From positions 372,001-436,000 of the forward strand of contig CAXXLS010000014.1 in NCBI GenBank assembly GCA_963677135.2: a stretch of 64,000 nucleotides of DNA, read 5' to 3'. A model generated the notes under the pieces. That model did no database searches and was not told the DNA's origin. It was given only the letters and a program-made list of their open reading frames with translations. The stretch's first letter is position 1, and the number at the start of each line of letters is the position of its first letter. Made by a program: the position numbers and the translations under genes. This document shows, piece by piece, positions 55,836 to 64,000 of this stretch. The DNA comes from Seleniibacterium sp963677135 (GTDB lineage Bacteria > Desulfobacterota > Desulfuromonadia > Desulfuromonadales > Geopsychrobacteraceae).

Positions 55836-56159
55836 ATGTTCAGACGGCATTCTGACAAACAATTCCGGCAGGTTCTGGACAAGATCGAAATAAAAACCCT
55901 GGTTCATGGGGAGAAGACGTTGATGACGGAATTTCGCCTGCGGCAGGGAGCGCTCCTCCCGCGCCACAGTCATCCCCACGAGCAGACCGGGTACCTGGTG
56001 AGCGGACAGCTGCGCCTGACCATCGGCGAAGAGACCCACGATGTGCTTCCGGGCGACAGCTGGTCCATTCCGGGCGACGTTGAACATCAGGCGGACGTGC
56101 TCAAGGATTCCGTCGCCATTGAAGTTTTCTCACCGGTCAGAAAGGACTACCTGCCCTGA
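55836..56159 (+). CDS. Small cupin protein
   Basis: 107 residues. The metal-binding motifs are LLPRHSHPHEQTGYLVSG (about 43-60) with His-His-Gln and PGDSWSIPGDVEHQADV (about 75-90) with the final His. It is a single-barrel cupin of the type often found as stand-alone metal-binding or sensor proteins; no enzyme activity can be read. The AAAGGAGAAG Shine-Dalgarno lies eight bases before the ATG. It may form an operon with the DMT transporter gene 33 bases downstream. Confidence 0.8.
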   Translation: MFRRHSDKQFRQVLDKIEIKTLVHGEKTLMTEFRLRQGALLPRHSHPHEQTGYLVSGQLRLTIGEETHDVLPGDSWSIPGDVEHQADVLKDSVAIEVFSPVRKDYLP

Positions 56160-56191
56160 ACGCTCAGCCTTCCGCCGGCCTGCCCAGACTG

Positions 56192-57121
56192 ATGGTCCTC
56201 GGCAGCCTCTCCGCCATGTTTTTCAGCAGCACGTTCATCTTGAATCGCGCCATCAGCCTGAGCGGCGGGCACTGGTTCTGGACGGCCTGCCTGCGCTATG
56301 CCTGGATGACCTTGCTGCTATGCGGCTGGCTGTTCCTGACCGGCAAAAGACCTCTGTTGGGGCAGACCGTCCGATTATTTAGGCGTCACTGGCTGTTCTG
56401 GTGTATCACCGGCAGCGTCGGCTTCGGGGTTTTCTACTCGCTGATCAGCTTCAGTGCCTCGTTCGCCCCCGGCTGGGTTGTGGCGACCACCTGGCAGATG
56501 ACTATTCTGGCCTCCCCCCTGGTCCTGTTACTGTTCGGCAAACGGGTTCCGCTGCGGGCCCTGGCATATATCCTGGTGATATTTTTCGGCATTGTCGCGG
56601 TCAACCTGGGCCAGGCGGAAACTGTCGCCCTCAGGGACCTGATCCTCGGGGGGGTGCCGGTCCTGGTCGCCGCCCTCGCCTACCCCCTCGGCAATCAGAT
56701 GCTGTGGGAAGCCCAGCGCCAGGGGACGCGTCTTATCCCCGCCATCAGGGACGAGGCGCTGAACGATCCCTTTGTGCGGATTCTGCTGCTGACTCTTGGA
56801 ACCATCCCTTTCTGGCTGGTTCTTTATGTGACGCTCCAACCGCCGCCACCGGCCCCGGGCCAGGGGACCAGCACCCTTCTCGTCGCCCTTTTTTCCGGGG
56901 TGATCGCAACCACCCTGTTTTTGCAGGCCCGGCACCTGGCCGGCAATCCCTATGAAATTGCCGCCATCGATTCTCTGCAGTCCTGCGAAGTCCTGTTTTC
57001 TCTGCTGGGGGAGATTCTTTTCCTTGGGGGAGACCTGCCGAAACCGCTGGGAGCCGCCGGAATCATCGTGACCCTGGCCGGACTGACACTTTACATGCGG
57101 GCCCAGGCCAGCAATACCTGA
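56192..57121 (+). CDS. DMT-superfamily (EmrE-like) membrane exporter
   Basis: 309 residues with ten hydrophobic segments. The opening LGSLSAMFFSSTFILNRAIS, the midpoint VATTWQMTILASPLVLLLFGKRVPLRALAYI and the end LGAAGIIVTLAGLTLYMRAQ are in the pattern of the ten-TM drug/metabolite transporters. It is likely an exporter of an amino acid, cation or drug. It lies between the small cupin and the thioesterase genes with short gaps, suggesting one operon. The start at 56192 has no clear Shine-Dalgarno, so a start further upstream cannot be ruled out. Confidence 0.8.
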   Translation: MVLGSLSAMFFSSTFILNRAISLSGGHWFWTACLRYAWMTLLLCGWLFLTGKRPLLGQTVRLFRRHWLFWCITGSVGFGVFYSLISFSASFAPGWVVATTWQMTILASPLVLLLFGKRVPLRALAYILVIFFGIVAVNLGQAETVALRDLILGGVPVLVAALAYPLGNQMLWEAQRQGTRLIPAIRDEALNDPFVRILLLTLGTIPFWLVLYVTLQPPPPAPGQGTSTLLVALFSGVIATTLFLQARHLAGNPYEIAAIDSLQSCEVLFSLLGEILFLGGDLPKPLGAAGIIVTLAGLTLYMRAQASNT

Positions 57122-57143
57122 TCCCCGACCTGATGAGGATATC

Positions 57144-57566
57144 ATGCCTGCGATCTACCGTCATACCATGACCATTCCGCAAGCGGCCATTGACGATAAC
57201 GGTCACGTCAACAACGTCACCTACGTGCAATGGATGCAGGACGTCGCAACCATGCACTCCGACGCCCGAGGCTGCCCCAGGAAAAAATACCTGCAGTTGA
57301 ACAGCTGCTGGGTGGTGAGAACCCATCACATCGACTACCTGCGGCCGGCCTTTGCCGGAGACCGCATAGAAATCCAGACCTGGGTCAGCACCATGCAGCG
57401 ATCACGGTCCTTGCGCCGCTATCGTTTCCTCAACGCCCGGGGAGAGCTGCTGGCAAAGGCTGAAACGGACTGGGTTTACGTCAATAACACGACCGGCAGA
57501 CCAAAAAAAATCGACGCTGAGGTGATGCGATCATTCATCCTCGTACCGCCGGGACAGGAACCGTAA
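57144..57566 (+). CDS. Hotdog-fold acyl thioesterase
   Basis: 140 residues with the 4HBT pattern DDNGHVNNVTYVQWMQDVA (about 17-35), in which Asp/Asn-His are catalytic-loop residues, and DYLRPAFAGDRIEIQTWV (about 64-81). It hydrolyses acyl-CoA or acyl-ACP thioesters; closest in layout to FatA-like acyl-ACP and small acyl-CoA thioesterases. The gene begins 22 bases after the exporter stop with a GAGGA Shine-Dalgarno. No fatty-acid or polyketide genes are beside it. Confidence 0.85.
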   Translation: MPAIYRHTMTIPQAAIDDNGHVNNVTYVQWMQDVATMHSDARGCPRKKYLQLNSCWVVRTHHIDYLRPAFAGDRIEIQTWVSTMQRSRSLRRYRFLNARGELLAKAETDWVYVNNTTGRPKKIDAEVMRSFILVPPGQEP

Positions 57567-57647
57567 GCGACGCGATAAACGCGCTCAGCATAAAAAGAAA
57601 ACACCGTACTCTGAACCAGGCAAGAACGACTGAAAAAGCGGCGGAAA

Positions 57648-57687
57648 CATATCGGGCAGTAAAAGAATTCTTTCGCTGCCCGATATG
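57648..57687. terminator. Hairpin between thioesterase and hsp20
   Basis: Perfect 12-bp stem, CATATCGGGCAG with CTGCCCGATATG, whose loop contains a further palindrome (AAAGAATTCTTT). It lies between convergent genes and could end both transcripts, although a T-run is missing. Confidence 0.55.
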
Positions 57688-57714
57688 ATAATCAATCATC
57701 CAGCCAACCTGCGC

Positions 57715-58158
57715 TTATTTCACCTTCACCTCGATAGCTTTCGGTTTCTCAGCCTCCGTCTTGGGGATCATCAGGGTCAGCAGACCGTCCTTGAAGGCCG
57801 CTTCTATCTTGTTCTCGTCGACATTTTCCGGCAGGGTGAAACTTCTGCTGAAGCTGCCATAGTAGCGTTCCACGCGGTGGAACTTCTCGCCCTTTTCTTC
57901 CTTTTCCTGCTTGTTTTCGCCGTGAATGGTCAACACGTGGTCCTCGATGTTGATCTTCACATCTTCGCGCTTGATCCCGGGAATTTCCGCTTTGATGCAG
58001 AAATTATCCGCCGTTTCGCTGATATCAACCCGGGGAGCCCAGTCGACACCTTTGGGAGCGAGCTCCCGTCCGCCTCGAAACGGCCAGTCCATCGATCTGG
58101 AATAACGGTCGAACATCTCCTCGACATCTCTGAAAGGATCCCATTTTGCCAGCTTCAT
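57715..58158 (-). CDS. Hsp20/alpha-crystallin family small heat-shock protein
   Basis: 147 residues. The alpha-crystallin domain (about 40-135) has PRVDISETADNFCIKAEIPGIKREDVKI, LTIHGENKQEKEE, GSFSRSFTLPENVDENKIEAAFKDGLLTLMIPK (with the GxL-type motif), and a C-terminal KPKAIEVKV tail with the I-x-V anchor. It prevents aggregation of unfolded proteins. The start at 58158 has GGAGG six bases upstream; the longer frame (to 58233) is not supported. A CIRCE element was not seen. Confidence 0.92.
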   Translation of the reverse strand: MKLAKWDPFRDVEEMFDRYSRSMDWPFRGGRELAPKGVDWAPRVDISETADNFCIKAEIPGIKREDVKINIEDHVLTIHGENKQEKEEKGEKFHRVERYYGSFSRSFTLPENVDENKIEAAFKDGLLTLMIPKTEAEKPKAIEVKVK

Positions 58159-58520
58159 AGCATCCTCCTTACTGACTGCGGGAAAACCCTCCACAGGCGG
58201 ACTGCCCGCCTTCAGTCCGTCCGGCAATGGCAAACAAAGACGCAGGGTCAGGCCCGGAACAATGGGGTTGAAAAAACATATTGCCCCCTACTATTCAGAA
58301 TAGCTCTTTTTCTTTATTTTTCAACCACCTGGAACGACAAAGAAAGGGCCTGTTAAAGACCTCGGAAACCGCGGAGAAAAGCCCTGAGACGGGTATGTGA
58401 GGACAGTGGGGAAAACGGCCGGACACTTGAAAACAGATCCTGCCGACAGCAGGACAATCCGCGCGCAGGGTCTTTGCTTGAGGATCCGGGAAAGGGACAA
58501 TGTTCGACGGCATCAAGGGC
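58159..58520. other. Intergenic region with no supported gene
   Basis: It lies upstream of hsp20 and downstream of the lipoprotein gene. A CCCCAT-like -10 occurs on the minus strand near 58260-58270, but no sigma-32 -35 at the right distance. No RNA element was recognised. Confidence 0.35.
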
Positions 58521-59024
58521 CTAATAGGCCCCCCTGCGCAGCTCGGCAAGCAGGTCGGCGTGAACCTCCATCAGCAACGGCCGGATTTTTTCCAGGTCCC
58601 GCCTTGACCAGACCGGGGATCGCATCCCCTGGTCAAAAACCGCATCACGCCCCTGTGGCGGCGAAGACAGGTTCAGATCCCAGAAGGTGGTCCGGATTTC
58701 ACCATTGGCGGCAGCAACCTTCATCAGAAAGGAGACCTTCCAGCCGGACTTGGTCAGGCAACTGAACAGGGAACAGGGGTAGTCAACCTGCCCGTTGCCG
58801 ACAACCGTCCCCTTTTGGACATCTTCATCCACGATGGGCCTGGCGGCCATGGTAAAGTTCTTCTCCATCCAGATTTTGGTCGCTTCATACAGCTGTTCGC
58901 GGCTCTGGCCCGGAACTTCGCCGGCGGCATGAAGCGTTTTTTCAGAATTCGAAATACGGGTAAAGCTGCCCGAACAGCCAGTGACTAGAACGACCGTGAG
59001 CAGCAACATGAGAATTCGCAACAT
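58521..59024 (-). CDS. Lipoprotein of unknown function
   Basis: 167 residues. A signal peptide ending in VVLVTGCSGS gives a lipid-modified Cys near residue 17. The mature part (SREQLYEATKIWMEKNF, then a beta-rich middle with a CSLFSCL Cys pair near residue 85) resembles the DUF4468 type of outer-membrane-associated lipoproteins only loosely. The start at 59024 is supported by GGAGGG eight bases upstream. It is divergent from the nucleoside transporter gene. No clear functional clue. Confidence 0.7.
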   Translation of the reverse strand: MLRILMLLLTVVLVTGCSGSFTRISNSEKTLHAAGEVPGQSREQLYEATKIWMEKNFTMAARPIVDEDVQKGTVVGNGQVDYPCSLFSCLTKSGWKVSFLMKVAAANGEIRTTFWDLNLSSPPQGRDAVFDQGMRSPVWSRRDLEKIRPLLMEVHADLLAELRRGAY

Positions 59025-59245
59025 AAGTGTTCCCTCCATAATTGACAACCTGGCAGGCCCTCGGCCTGAGAGATGTCCTTAAATTATACCGGCAACGTGG
59101 GCCCCTGTCCCTACCTAAAATGCATAAAATATTCGTTTTTTTCCAAATTTCTCTGAATTGCGAACCGGCGATTGCGATTGGCCGGGACGCTGACATCTGG
59201 TATAAACAGCGACCACGACATTTCCCTTTTCAGAAAGCAATCGCT

Positions 59246-60484
59246 ATGTGGATGCAAAGCCTTCTCGGACTGATCTTCTTCATCACACTGGCCTGGCTGT
59301 TCAGTGAGAATCGCAGAAAGTTTCCGGTCAGGACGACGATCATCGGCCTGCTGCTGCAATTTACGCTGGCCCTGATTTTTCTGAAAGTTCCGTTTTTCCG
59401 GACGGTGTTTTTATACCTGAACAATCTCGTCATCACCCTGCAGCAGGCGACTGAGGCCGGCACCTCGATGATTTTCGGCTACCTGGGAGGAGCCGCGCTG
59501 CCTTTCAGCGAACCCTTTCCCGGAGCGGCATACATTCTGGCGTTTCGGGGTCTGCCGCTGGTGCTGCTGGTCAGCGCCCTCTCCTCATTGCTGTTTTACT
59601 GGAGAATCCTGCCGGCCATTGTCCGCCTGTTCGCCTGGATGTTTTCCCGCAGTCTGGGTCTGGGCGGGGCCGAGAGCCTGGGGGTGACCGCCAATATTTT
59701 TATCGGCATGGTCGAATCCCCCCTGGTTATCCGCCCCTACCTGAGCAGGATGACGCGCAGCGAACTGTTTTCTTTGATGACCTGCGGCATGGCGACAATT
59801 GCCGGAACAGTCATGGTTCTTTACGCCAGCATTCTCAGTCCGCTGCTCCCCGACATCATGGGGCATATCCTGACTGCTTCATTGATCAGCGCCCCGGCGG
59901 CCGTGGTCATCGCAAAAATCATGATTCCGGAAAGCGCGGCGCCCACCACGGGACAACTCGAGGCCGACACCGACACGCGCAGCAGTATCGATGCCATCAC
60001 CCGGGGAACCGCCCAGGGGGTCGACCTGCTGATTAACATCATGGCCATGATTATCGTCATGGTCGCCCTCGTCTTTCTGTGCAACAGTCTGCTGGCGATA
60101 CTTCCGACCGGCGAGCAACCACTGACATTGCAGTGGATCCTCGGCTGCCTTCTGGCTCCGGTCACCTGGCTGATGGGGGTTCCCTGGCCGGAAACGGCGG
60201 CGGCCGGCGCCCTGTTTGGCACCAAAACGGTTATCAACGAATTTATTGCCTATCTCGACATGACCAGGCTGCCGCCCGGAACCCTGAGCGAGCGCAGCCT
60301 CTATATCATGAGTTATGCGTTGTGCGGCTTTGCCAATCCGGGCAGCCTCGGCATTATGATCGGCGGCATGAGCGCCATGGCTCCGCACCGCAGGCATGAG
60401 ATCATCTCCCTCGGGCTCAGGTCGCTCCTGGCCGGAACCCTTGCCACCAGCATGACCGCAACAATCGCAGCGTTTTTGATGTAG
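59246..60484 (+). CDS. nupC: NupC-family concentrative nucleoside transporter
   Basis: 412 residues with about ten hydrophobic segments. Characteristic motifs are MFSRSLGLGGAESLGVTANIFIGMVESPLVIRPYL (about 134-168), TCGMATIAGTVMVLYA and GTKTVINEFIAYLDM, and GFANPGSLGIMIGGMSAMAP near the end. It imports nucleosides with H+ or Na+. The start is taken at 59246 where the membrane domain begins; the Shine-Dalgarno is weak, and the frame is open upstream. No nucleoside catabolic gene is adjacent. Confidence 0.88.
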   Translation: MWMQSLLGLIFFITLAWLFSENRRKFPVRTTIIGLLLQFTLALIFLKVPFFRTVFLYLNNLVITLQQATEAGTSMIFGYLGGAALPFSEPFPGAAYILAFRGLPLVLLVSALSSLLFYWRILPAIVRLFAWMFSRSLGLGGAESLGVTANIFIGMVESPLVIRPYLSRMTRSELFSLMTCGMATIAGTVMVLYASILSPLLPDIMGHILTASLISAPAAVVIAKIMIPESAAPTTGQLEADTDTRSSIDAITRGTAQGVDLLINIMAMIIVMVALVFLCNSLLAILPTGEQPLTLQWILGCLLAPVTWLMGVPWPETAAAGALFGTKTVINEFIAYLDMTRLPPGTLSERSLYIMSYALCGFANPGSLGIMIGGMSAMAPHRRHEIISLGLRSLLAGTLATSMTATIAAFLM

Positions 60485-60660
60485 AGTAGCCGAATGCCTG
60501 ATGTCCCCCATGCAAGGCGGGAAAGCGGTTGCGGGAGGAAAAAAGTCGCCGGACGACCACGGAAAACCTTGATGAAGCCTTGAATTCGCCCGCGACTCTT
60601 TGTACTATCGCGCTTTGTCCCACAAATGATAAGAGTATGAAATATTTCAAGGAGCGCAGC

Positions 60661-61341
60661 ATGAGAAATTTTGTCCGCATCGTCACCATCATCTGTTTTA
60701 TTGCCATTACTGCCTCCAGCGGGCTTGCAGAAACCCGCTACGTATCCGATGTCCTGGTCATCACCGTGAGGACCGGCAAAGGAAATAACTATCAGATCAT
60801 CGAAACCATCCGCACGGGAACCCCGGTCGAGGTCCTGGAAGAAGGACAGACCTACCTGAAGATCCGCACCCCCAAGGGGAACGAAGGATACGCGCTCCGC
60901 CAGTACATCACATCGGAAACCCCGAAGAGCCTGCAGATCAAGCAGCTCACGGCCCAGCTCGAATCCCTGCGCAAGCAGCTGCAGGAGCAGCAGCAGACGG
61001 TTCAGAACGCCACCGCCTCGGCGCAATCAGGACAGGAGGAAATTGACTCGCTGACCAAACAGTTGGAAACCGCGCGGGCGACCCTGAAAAAGGTTCAGGA
61101 CGATTACGAAACCCTGCTCCAGAGTTCTCAGAATGTCGTGTCCCTGAGCGAAGAGAACGAAGGACTCCTTGAACAGAACAAGCAGCTGAACAACGAACTG
61201 ATCGTTCTGCGTGAAGAAAACAGCAATTTTCACCGTTCTAACATGATCCAGTGGTTTCTGGCCGGGGCCGGAGTCTTCTTTTTCGGCTGGCTGATAGGCA
61301 AAATCTCTCGCAAAAAACAACGCGGTTTTTCCCGTCTTTAA
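60661..61341 (+). CDS. SH3-domain protein with coiled coil and C-terminal anchor (TIGR04211 type)
   Basis: 226 residues. A signal peptide (IVTIICFIAITASSGLA) is followed by a bacterial SH3 domain (TRYVSDVLVITVRTGKGNNYQIIETIRTG..., about 22-85). A long coiled coil rich in Gln, Glu and Leu (about 90-190) follows, then one membrane segment (FLAGAGVFFFGWLIG, about 200-215). This matches the SH3-and-anchor family of envelope proteins in proteobacteria. The AAGGAG Shine-Dalgarno seven bases before the ATG decides the start. The function is unknown; a cell-wall or cell-shape role is suspected. Confidence 0.85.
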   Translation: MRNFVRIVTIICFIAITASSGLAETRYVSDVLVITVRTGKGNNYQIIETIRTGTPVEVLEEGQTYLKIRTPKGNEGYALRQYITSETPKSLQIKQLTAQLESLRKQLQEQQQTVQNATASAQSGQEEIDSLTKQLETARATLKKVQDDYETLLQSSQNVVSLSEENEGLLEQNKQLNNELIVLREENSNFHRSNMIQWFLAGAGVFFFGWLIGKISRKKQRGFSRL

Positions 61342-61377
61342 AACAGACCCGACGACCGTTCTGAGATCAGTCCTTCC

Positions 61378-61414
61378 GGCAAAGCCCGTATGGCTTGAAA
61401 CCAGGGGCTTTGCC
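61378..61414 (+). terminator. Hairpin after the SH3-domain gene
   Basis: Stem GGCAAAGCCC with GGGCTTTGCC and a 17-base loop, 36 bases past the stop codon. Weak T-run. Confidence 0.5.
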
Positions 61415-61582
61415 GCCTTCCCCGGGCTCCGGCCTGAAAACAGCAGATCATTAAAAAGCTATTAACTTTTTCCGGGAATTGTGCAACAATATTTGCCCAT
61501 ATTAACATTAATTGAAAATCGAAGGATTCATTTCAGTGAACATCGGAAAACGACTGCTGTTACACTGCCTGGGTTGAATAAA

Positions 61583-62821
61583 ATGGAAAAAACTGCCCCC
61601 ACCATACTGTTTGTTGACGAACAGCCCGACGTCTGTCTTTCCATAAAGAAATTATTGACTGATGAGCAGTGGAACTGCCGGTTCGCCGGAAGCATCGCCG
61701 AAGGAATGGCCGAGCTGGCTGCCAACCCGGTAGACCTGGTCGTTTCGGACATCAACTTCAGCGACGGAAATGGTATCGATTTCTATACCGACATCGTCCG
61801 GAAATATCCGGCAACGGTGCGGATATTTCTGACGGCGTTCAATTCCCAGGACAATGTTGTCAAAGCTCTTGCCGAAGGGAAGGCGCAGCAGCTGATTGCC
61901 AAACCATGGATCGATCAGGAATTCAAGGAGATCATCCGCAGCGCCCTCCGCCAGTCTGCCCAGCAGAAAACGCGCAGTCTCGAGTTTCAGCAACTGATCA
62001 ATTCGATCCCCCTGCTGCCCGCCCTGCCCGACAGCTACAACAATGTCCGGTCCTGCATCCATGGTGACGATGTCGATATTGAAACAATGGCCGAATATAT
62101 CAGTCAGGACGTGTCCCTGAGCAGCCTTTTGCTGCGTTGGGCCAATTCCGCGCTGTTCGGCCAGAGATTTCAGGTCGATACCATAAAGAAGGCGATCATC
62201 GTCCTGGGCACCGATATCGTGGAAAGCCTGATCCTCTCAGAATCAGTCAACCGGACCATCACCGAGAAAGCGCCGGAGGTCAAAGGGTTCGATATCGGCA
62301 AGTTCAAAAAGCACTCCATGGCAACAGCCTGTCTGAGCAGGCTGCTGATCAAATCGATTTATCCCGCAGACAGTAAACGCCATGATCGCGCCTTTGTGGC
62401 CGGCCTGCTCCACGATATGGGCAAACTGGTGGCCGCCTCATTTTTCCCCGCCAAATTTGAGAAGGCGATCACCTCGGCCAAACAGCATAAGCTCCCCCTG
62501 CCCGAAGCGGAAAGACTGGCCTACCCGTCCGACCATGCCGAGCTGGGAGGATTTCTGGCCGAATGGTGGGCACTGCCGCCATTTATCGTCAACTCGATCT
62601 ACTGGCACCACGCTCCGCAGAACTCGCCGGTCGAACCGGATATCATCATGGCGACCTATACCGCCAACCTGCTGAGCTACAGCTTCCATTACGGATCGAA
62701 CGGCGACACCTTCGAGCGGGAGATCCCCGCAGAATTCGTCAGCAAGTTTTTCCTGACTGACGAAGCTATCGAAATTCTGCGCATGGAGACGGAAAATATC
62801 ATCCGGGCCCTGGTCCGCTGA
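61583..62821 (+). CDS. Response regulator with HDOD output domain
   Basis: 412 residues. Receiver domain (about 5-125): acidic pair in ILFVDEQPD, phospho-acceptor in DLVVSDINFSDGNG, Thr in RIFLTAFN and Lys in IAKPW. HDOD domain (about 140-350): LPALPDSYNNVRSCI, ISQDVSLSSLLLRWANSALFG and HDRAFVAGLLHDMGKLV, an HD-like motif whose metal site is generally degenerate in this family. It probably passes a signal to another protein, for example in c-di-GMP or motility control. The start is taken at 61583 (MEKTAPTILF), with a weak Shine-Dalgarno; an upstream GTG exists. Confidence 0.88.
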   Translation: MEKTAPTILFVDEQPDVCLSIKKLLTDEQWNCRFAGSIAEGMAELAANPVDLVVSDINFSDGNGIDFYTDIVRKYPATVRIFLTAFNSQDNVVKALAEGKAQQLIAKPWIDQEFKEIIRSALRQSAQQKTRSLEFQQLINSIPLLPALPDSYNNVRSCIHGDDVDIETMAEYISQDVSLSSLLLRWANSALFGQRFQVDTIKKAIIVLGTDIVESLILSESVNRTITEKAPEVKGFDIGKFKKHSMATACLSRLLIKSIYPADSKRHDRAFVAGLLHDMGKLVAASFFPAKFEKAITSAKQHKLPLPEAERLAYPSDHAELGGFLAEWWALPPFIVNSIYWHHAPQNSPVEPDIIMATYTANLLSYSFHYGSNGDTFEREIPAEFVSKFFLTDEAIEILRMETENIIRALVR

Positions 62822-62837
62822 CCGCTCTTGAACCGCG

Positions 62838-64000
62838 TCAAAAATACCAGCGCAACAGCATGCCACCACTGTCTCCGCCGCTGCCGAACTCACTGCCTGC
62901 GGTCCTTTGCCCGACCTGAGCGTCGGCAGCTGCAGGCGCCTCCCCGCGGGCCCAGTTCCAGAACACATCCAGCTGCAGATTATCGGTCAGAGAGATGGAC
63001 ACCAGGGGTCGCAGCAGAAACGATTCGTCCTCCAGGTTGCAGATCAGCAGTCCATTGAGATTGACCAGCGGATGGAGTTGATAGGACGGTCCGATCAGCA
63101 GATAATGCCTGCCGAGTAAATAACTCAAACCTTCCAGGTAAGGGGCGGACGTCGCCACCGCCGGATAATCTTCCGGCCGATGGCCGCCGCTGCCATTGTA
63201 GAGGTATTCGGCCAGCAGATTGACACCACCGGCAAAACGGTACCAGAGTTCGATACCGGCGATCGTGAAGCGCTCATAAAGATCGCTGCCGGGCCGAGAG
63301 GGTTCCCCTCCATGGTACCAGCACCACTCGCCCCGGATGCCAAGGCCGCCGATCTCACCCGCCAGACCGACACCGCCCATGGTCCGTCCACGCAGGCGCC
63401 CCCCCAACAGCAACAGGTCAATCCCCTGTAGGCTATTGCCGAAGGAGATAAGGTAACTGTTGGCGGACTCCTGTTCTCCGAAAGTGACGGTCCCCCCCAG
63501 CTGACCGGCCAGCCCGAAATATTGAACCAGCCGGACAGCATCAACACCGGGGCGCACATCGGTATCAAGAGCATCGGGAGGGAACGGCGCGATCACATCC
63601 AGCGGGGAAAACAGGCTGATGCGGCCAAACCCGATCGCCTGGCGCCCCAGAGTCCACTGCAGCTCCCCCGTTTCACCATGCAGGTTGAGACGATCGATCT
63701 GCAGCAGACCGTCCCCATCGCCATGGCGAGACCAACGATGGGTCAGATCGAGAAAACGATTCTGCTCCTGGCCGGCGAAATAACCCGAACCAGCCTGATT
63801 GCTCCAGAGCAGATGCTGATCCAGAGCCATTTCAAAAGTCTGATTCCCGATGGCAGGAGCTCGCAGTTCCAGCCGTCCCGACGGCAGAAAATATCCCCCA
63901 TCCTTCCCCGATCCGCCAGCATTTTCAGTGTACAGCGCCAGCCCTTTTAGAGATCCGTTCAACTGGCTTCCGGGCAGTCGTTCGAAGGCCTGAAGGGGGG
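62838..64000 (-). CDS. Outer-membrane beta-barrel protein, 5' end cut by window
   Basis: The frame stays open to the right edge of the window; about 387 residues are visible and the N-terminus, with its signal peptide, lies outside. Alternating hydrophobic and polar residues (RLELRAPAIG, LLQIDRLNLHGETGELQWTLGRQAIGFG, LLIGPSYQLHPLVNLNGLLICNL, ISLTDNLQLDVFWNWARG) and a C-terminal aromatic (LLRWYF) are typical of a beta-barrel. The family is unclear; a porin-like protein is likely. It is convergent with the HDOD gene, 16 bases apart. Confidence 0.7.
   Translation of the reverse strand, partial: PLQAFERLPGSQLNGSLKGLALYTENAGGSGKDGGYFLPSGRLELRAPAIGNQTFEMALDQHLLWSNQAGSGYFAGQEQNRFLDLTHRWSRHGDGDGLLQIDRLNLHGETGELQWTLGRQAIGFGRISLFSPLDVIAPFPPDALDTDVRPGVDAVRLVQYFGLAGQLGGTVTFGEQESANSYLISFGNSLQGIDLLLLGGRLRGRTMGGVGLAGEIGGLGIRGEWCWYHGGEPSRPGSDLYERFTIAGIELWYRFAGGVNLLAEYLYNGSGGHRPEDYPAVATSAPYLEGLSYLLGRHYLLIGPSYQLHPLVNLNGLLICNLEDESFLLRPLVSISLTDNLQLDVFWNWARGEAPAAADAQVGQRTAGSEFGSGGDSGGMLLRWYF

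Noticed and set aside
58230..58300. Possible sigma-32 promoter of hsp20 (CCCCAT-type -10)
   Set aside because: No CTTGAA-type -35 at the needed distance.

Overview
The window reads as part of a chromosome from an anaerobic or facultatively anaerobic Gram-negative bacterium. Sec, lipoprotein and outer-membrane signals, a CheV, an EAL protein, an HDOD response regulator, an IorAB ferredoxin oxidoreductase and several Fe-S/quinone-linked enzymes fit a desulfuromonad/Geobacter-type deltaproteobacterium. No rRNA, ribosomal protein or other firm taxonomic marker is present, so this is an inference. There are about 50 protein genes. I saw no tRNA, rRNA, CRISPR array, insertion sequence or integrase.

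Region A (0.7-21.6 kb) is a carboxylic-acid catabolic regulon, almost all on the minus strand. From upstream to downstream it encodes a fumarate-reductase-like flavoprotein and Fe-S subunit, a two-subunit class I fumarase/mesaconase-type hydratase, a ferredoxin-cytochrome b membrane protein, a class III CoA-transferase, a CitD-CitE fusion lyase and a QueG-like Fe-S protein. These are followed by a ThDP enzyme and cupin, a zinc-type dehydrogenase, and a tripartite tricarboxylate transporter (TctB, TctA, TctC). The order suggests oxidation of a saturated C4/C5 diacid, hydration, CoA activation and cleavage; methylsuccinate -> mesaconate -> citramalate -> citramalyl-CoA -> acetyl-CoA + pyruvate is my best guess. 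Three of its promoters carry the same element, TTGACA-N15/16-TATAGA overlapping GTATA-N6-TATAC. A related element lies in the promoter of a GntR/UTRA regulator (20.8-21.5 kb), the likely regulator. CheV and KatG genes sit between the regulon and the regulator.

Region B (21.7-40.2 kb) holds an MCE-like lipoprotein, a DUF364-type protein, an AroE paralogue, an MFS carrier, a RelE-like toxin with a zinc ribbon, a TIM-barrel protein with an esterase, and an EAL phosphodiesterase. It continues with an aryl-2-oxoacid operon (iorA, iorB, paaK, ACT, paaK) behind a good sigma-70 promoter, a DctPQM TRAP transporter, and a lipoprotein MsrAB.

Region C (40.4-55.5 kb) is visibly more AT-rich and looks like a self-contained catabolic island. 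It has an IclR regulator, a divergent TctC-TctB-TctA transporter, an aspartase/PurB-type lyase next to an MmgE/PrpD protein, a split UxaA-family hydro-lyase, an Ldh2-type dehydrogenase, a DmsABC-like molybdoenzyme without a Tat leader, and a LarA-family protein. The substrate is unknown; an N- or S-substituted dicarboxylate is plausible.

Region D (55.8-64 kb) is housekeeping and accessory: cupin, DMT exporter, thioesterase, Hsp20, lipoprotein, NupC transporter, SH3/coiled-coil protein, HDOD response regulator and an outer-membrane protein cut by the window edge.

Five single-base insertions (tctC, tctA twice, relE-like, dmsB) break otherwise full-length genes, three of them in A/T homopolymers. 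They may be sequencing errors, early gene decay or slippage sites, and should be settled first.
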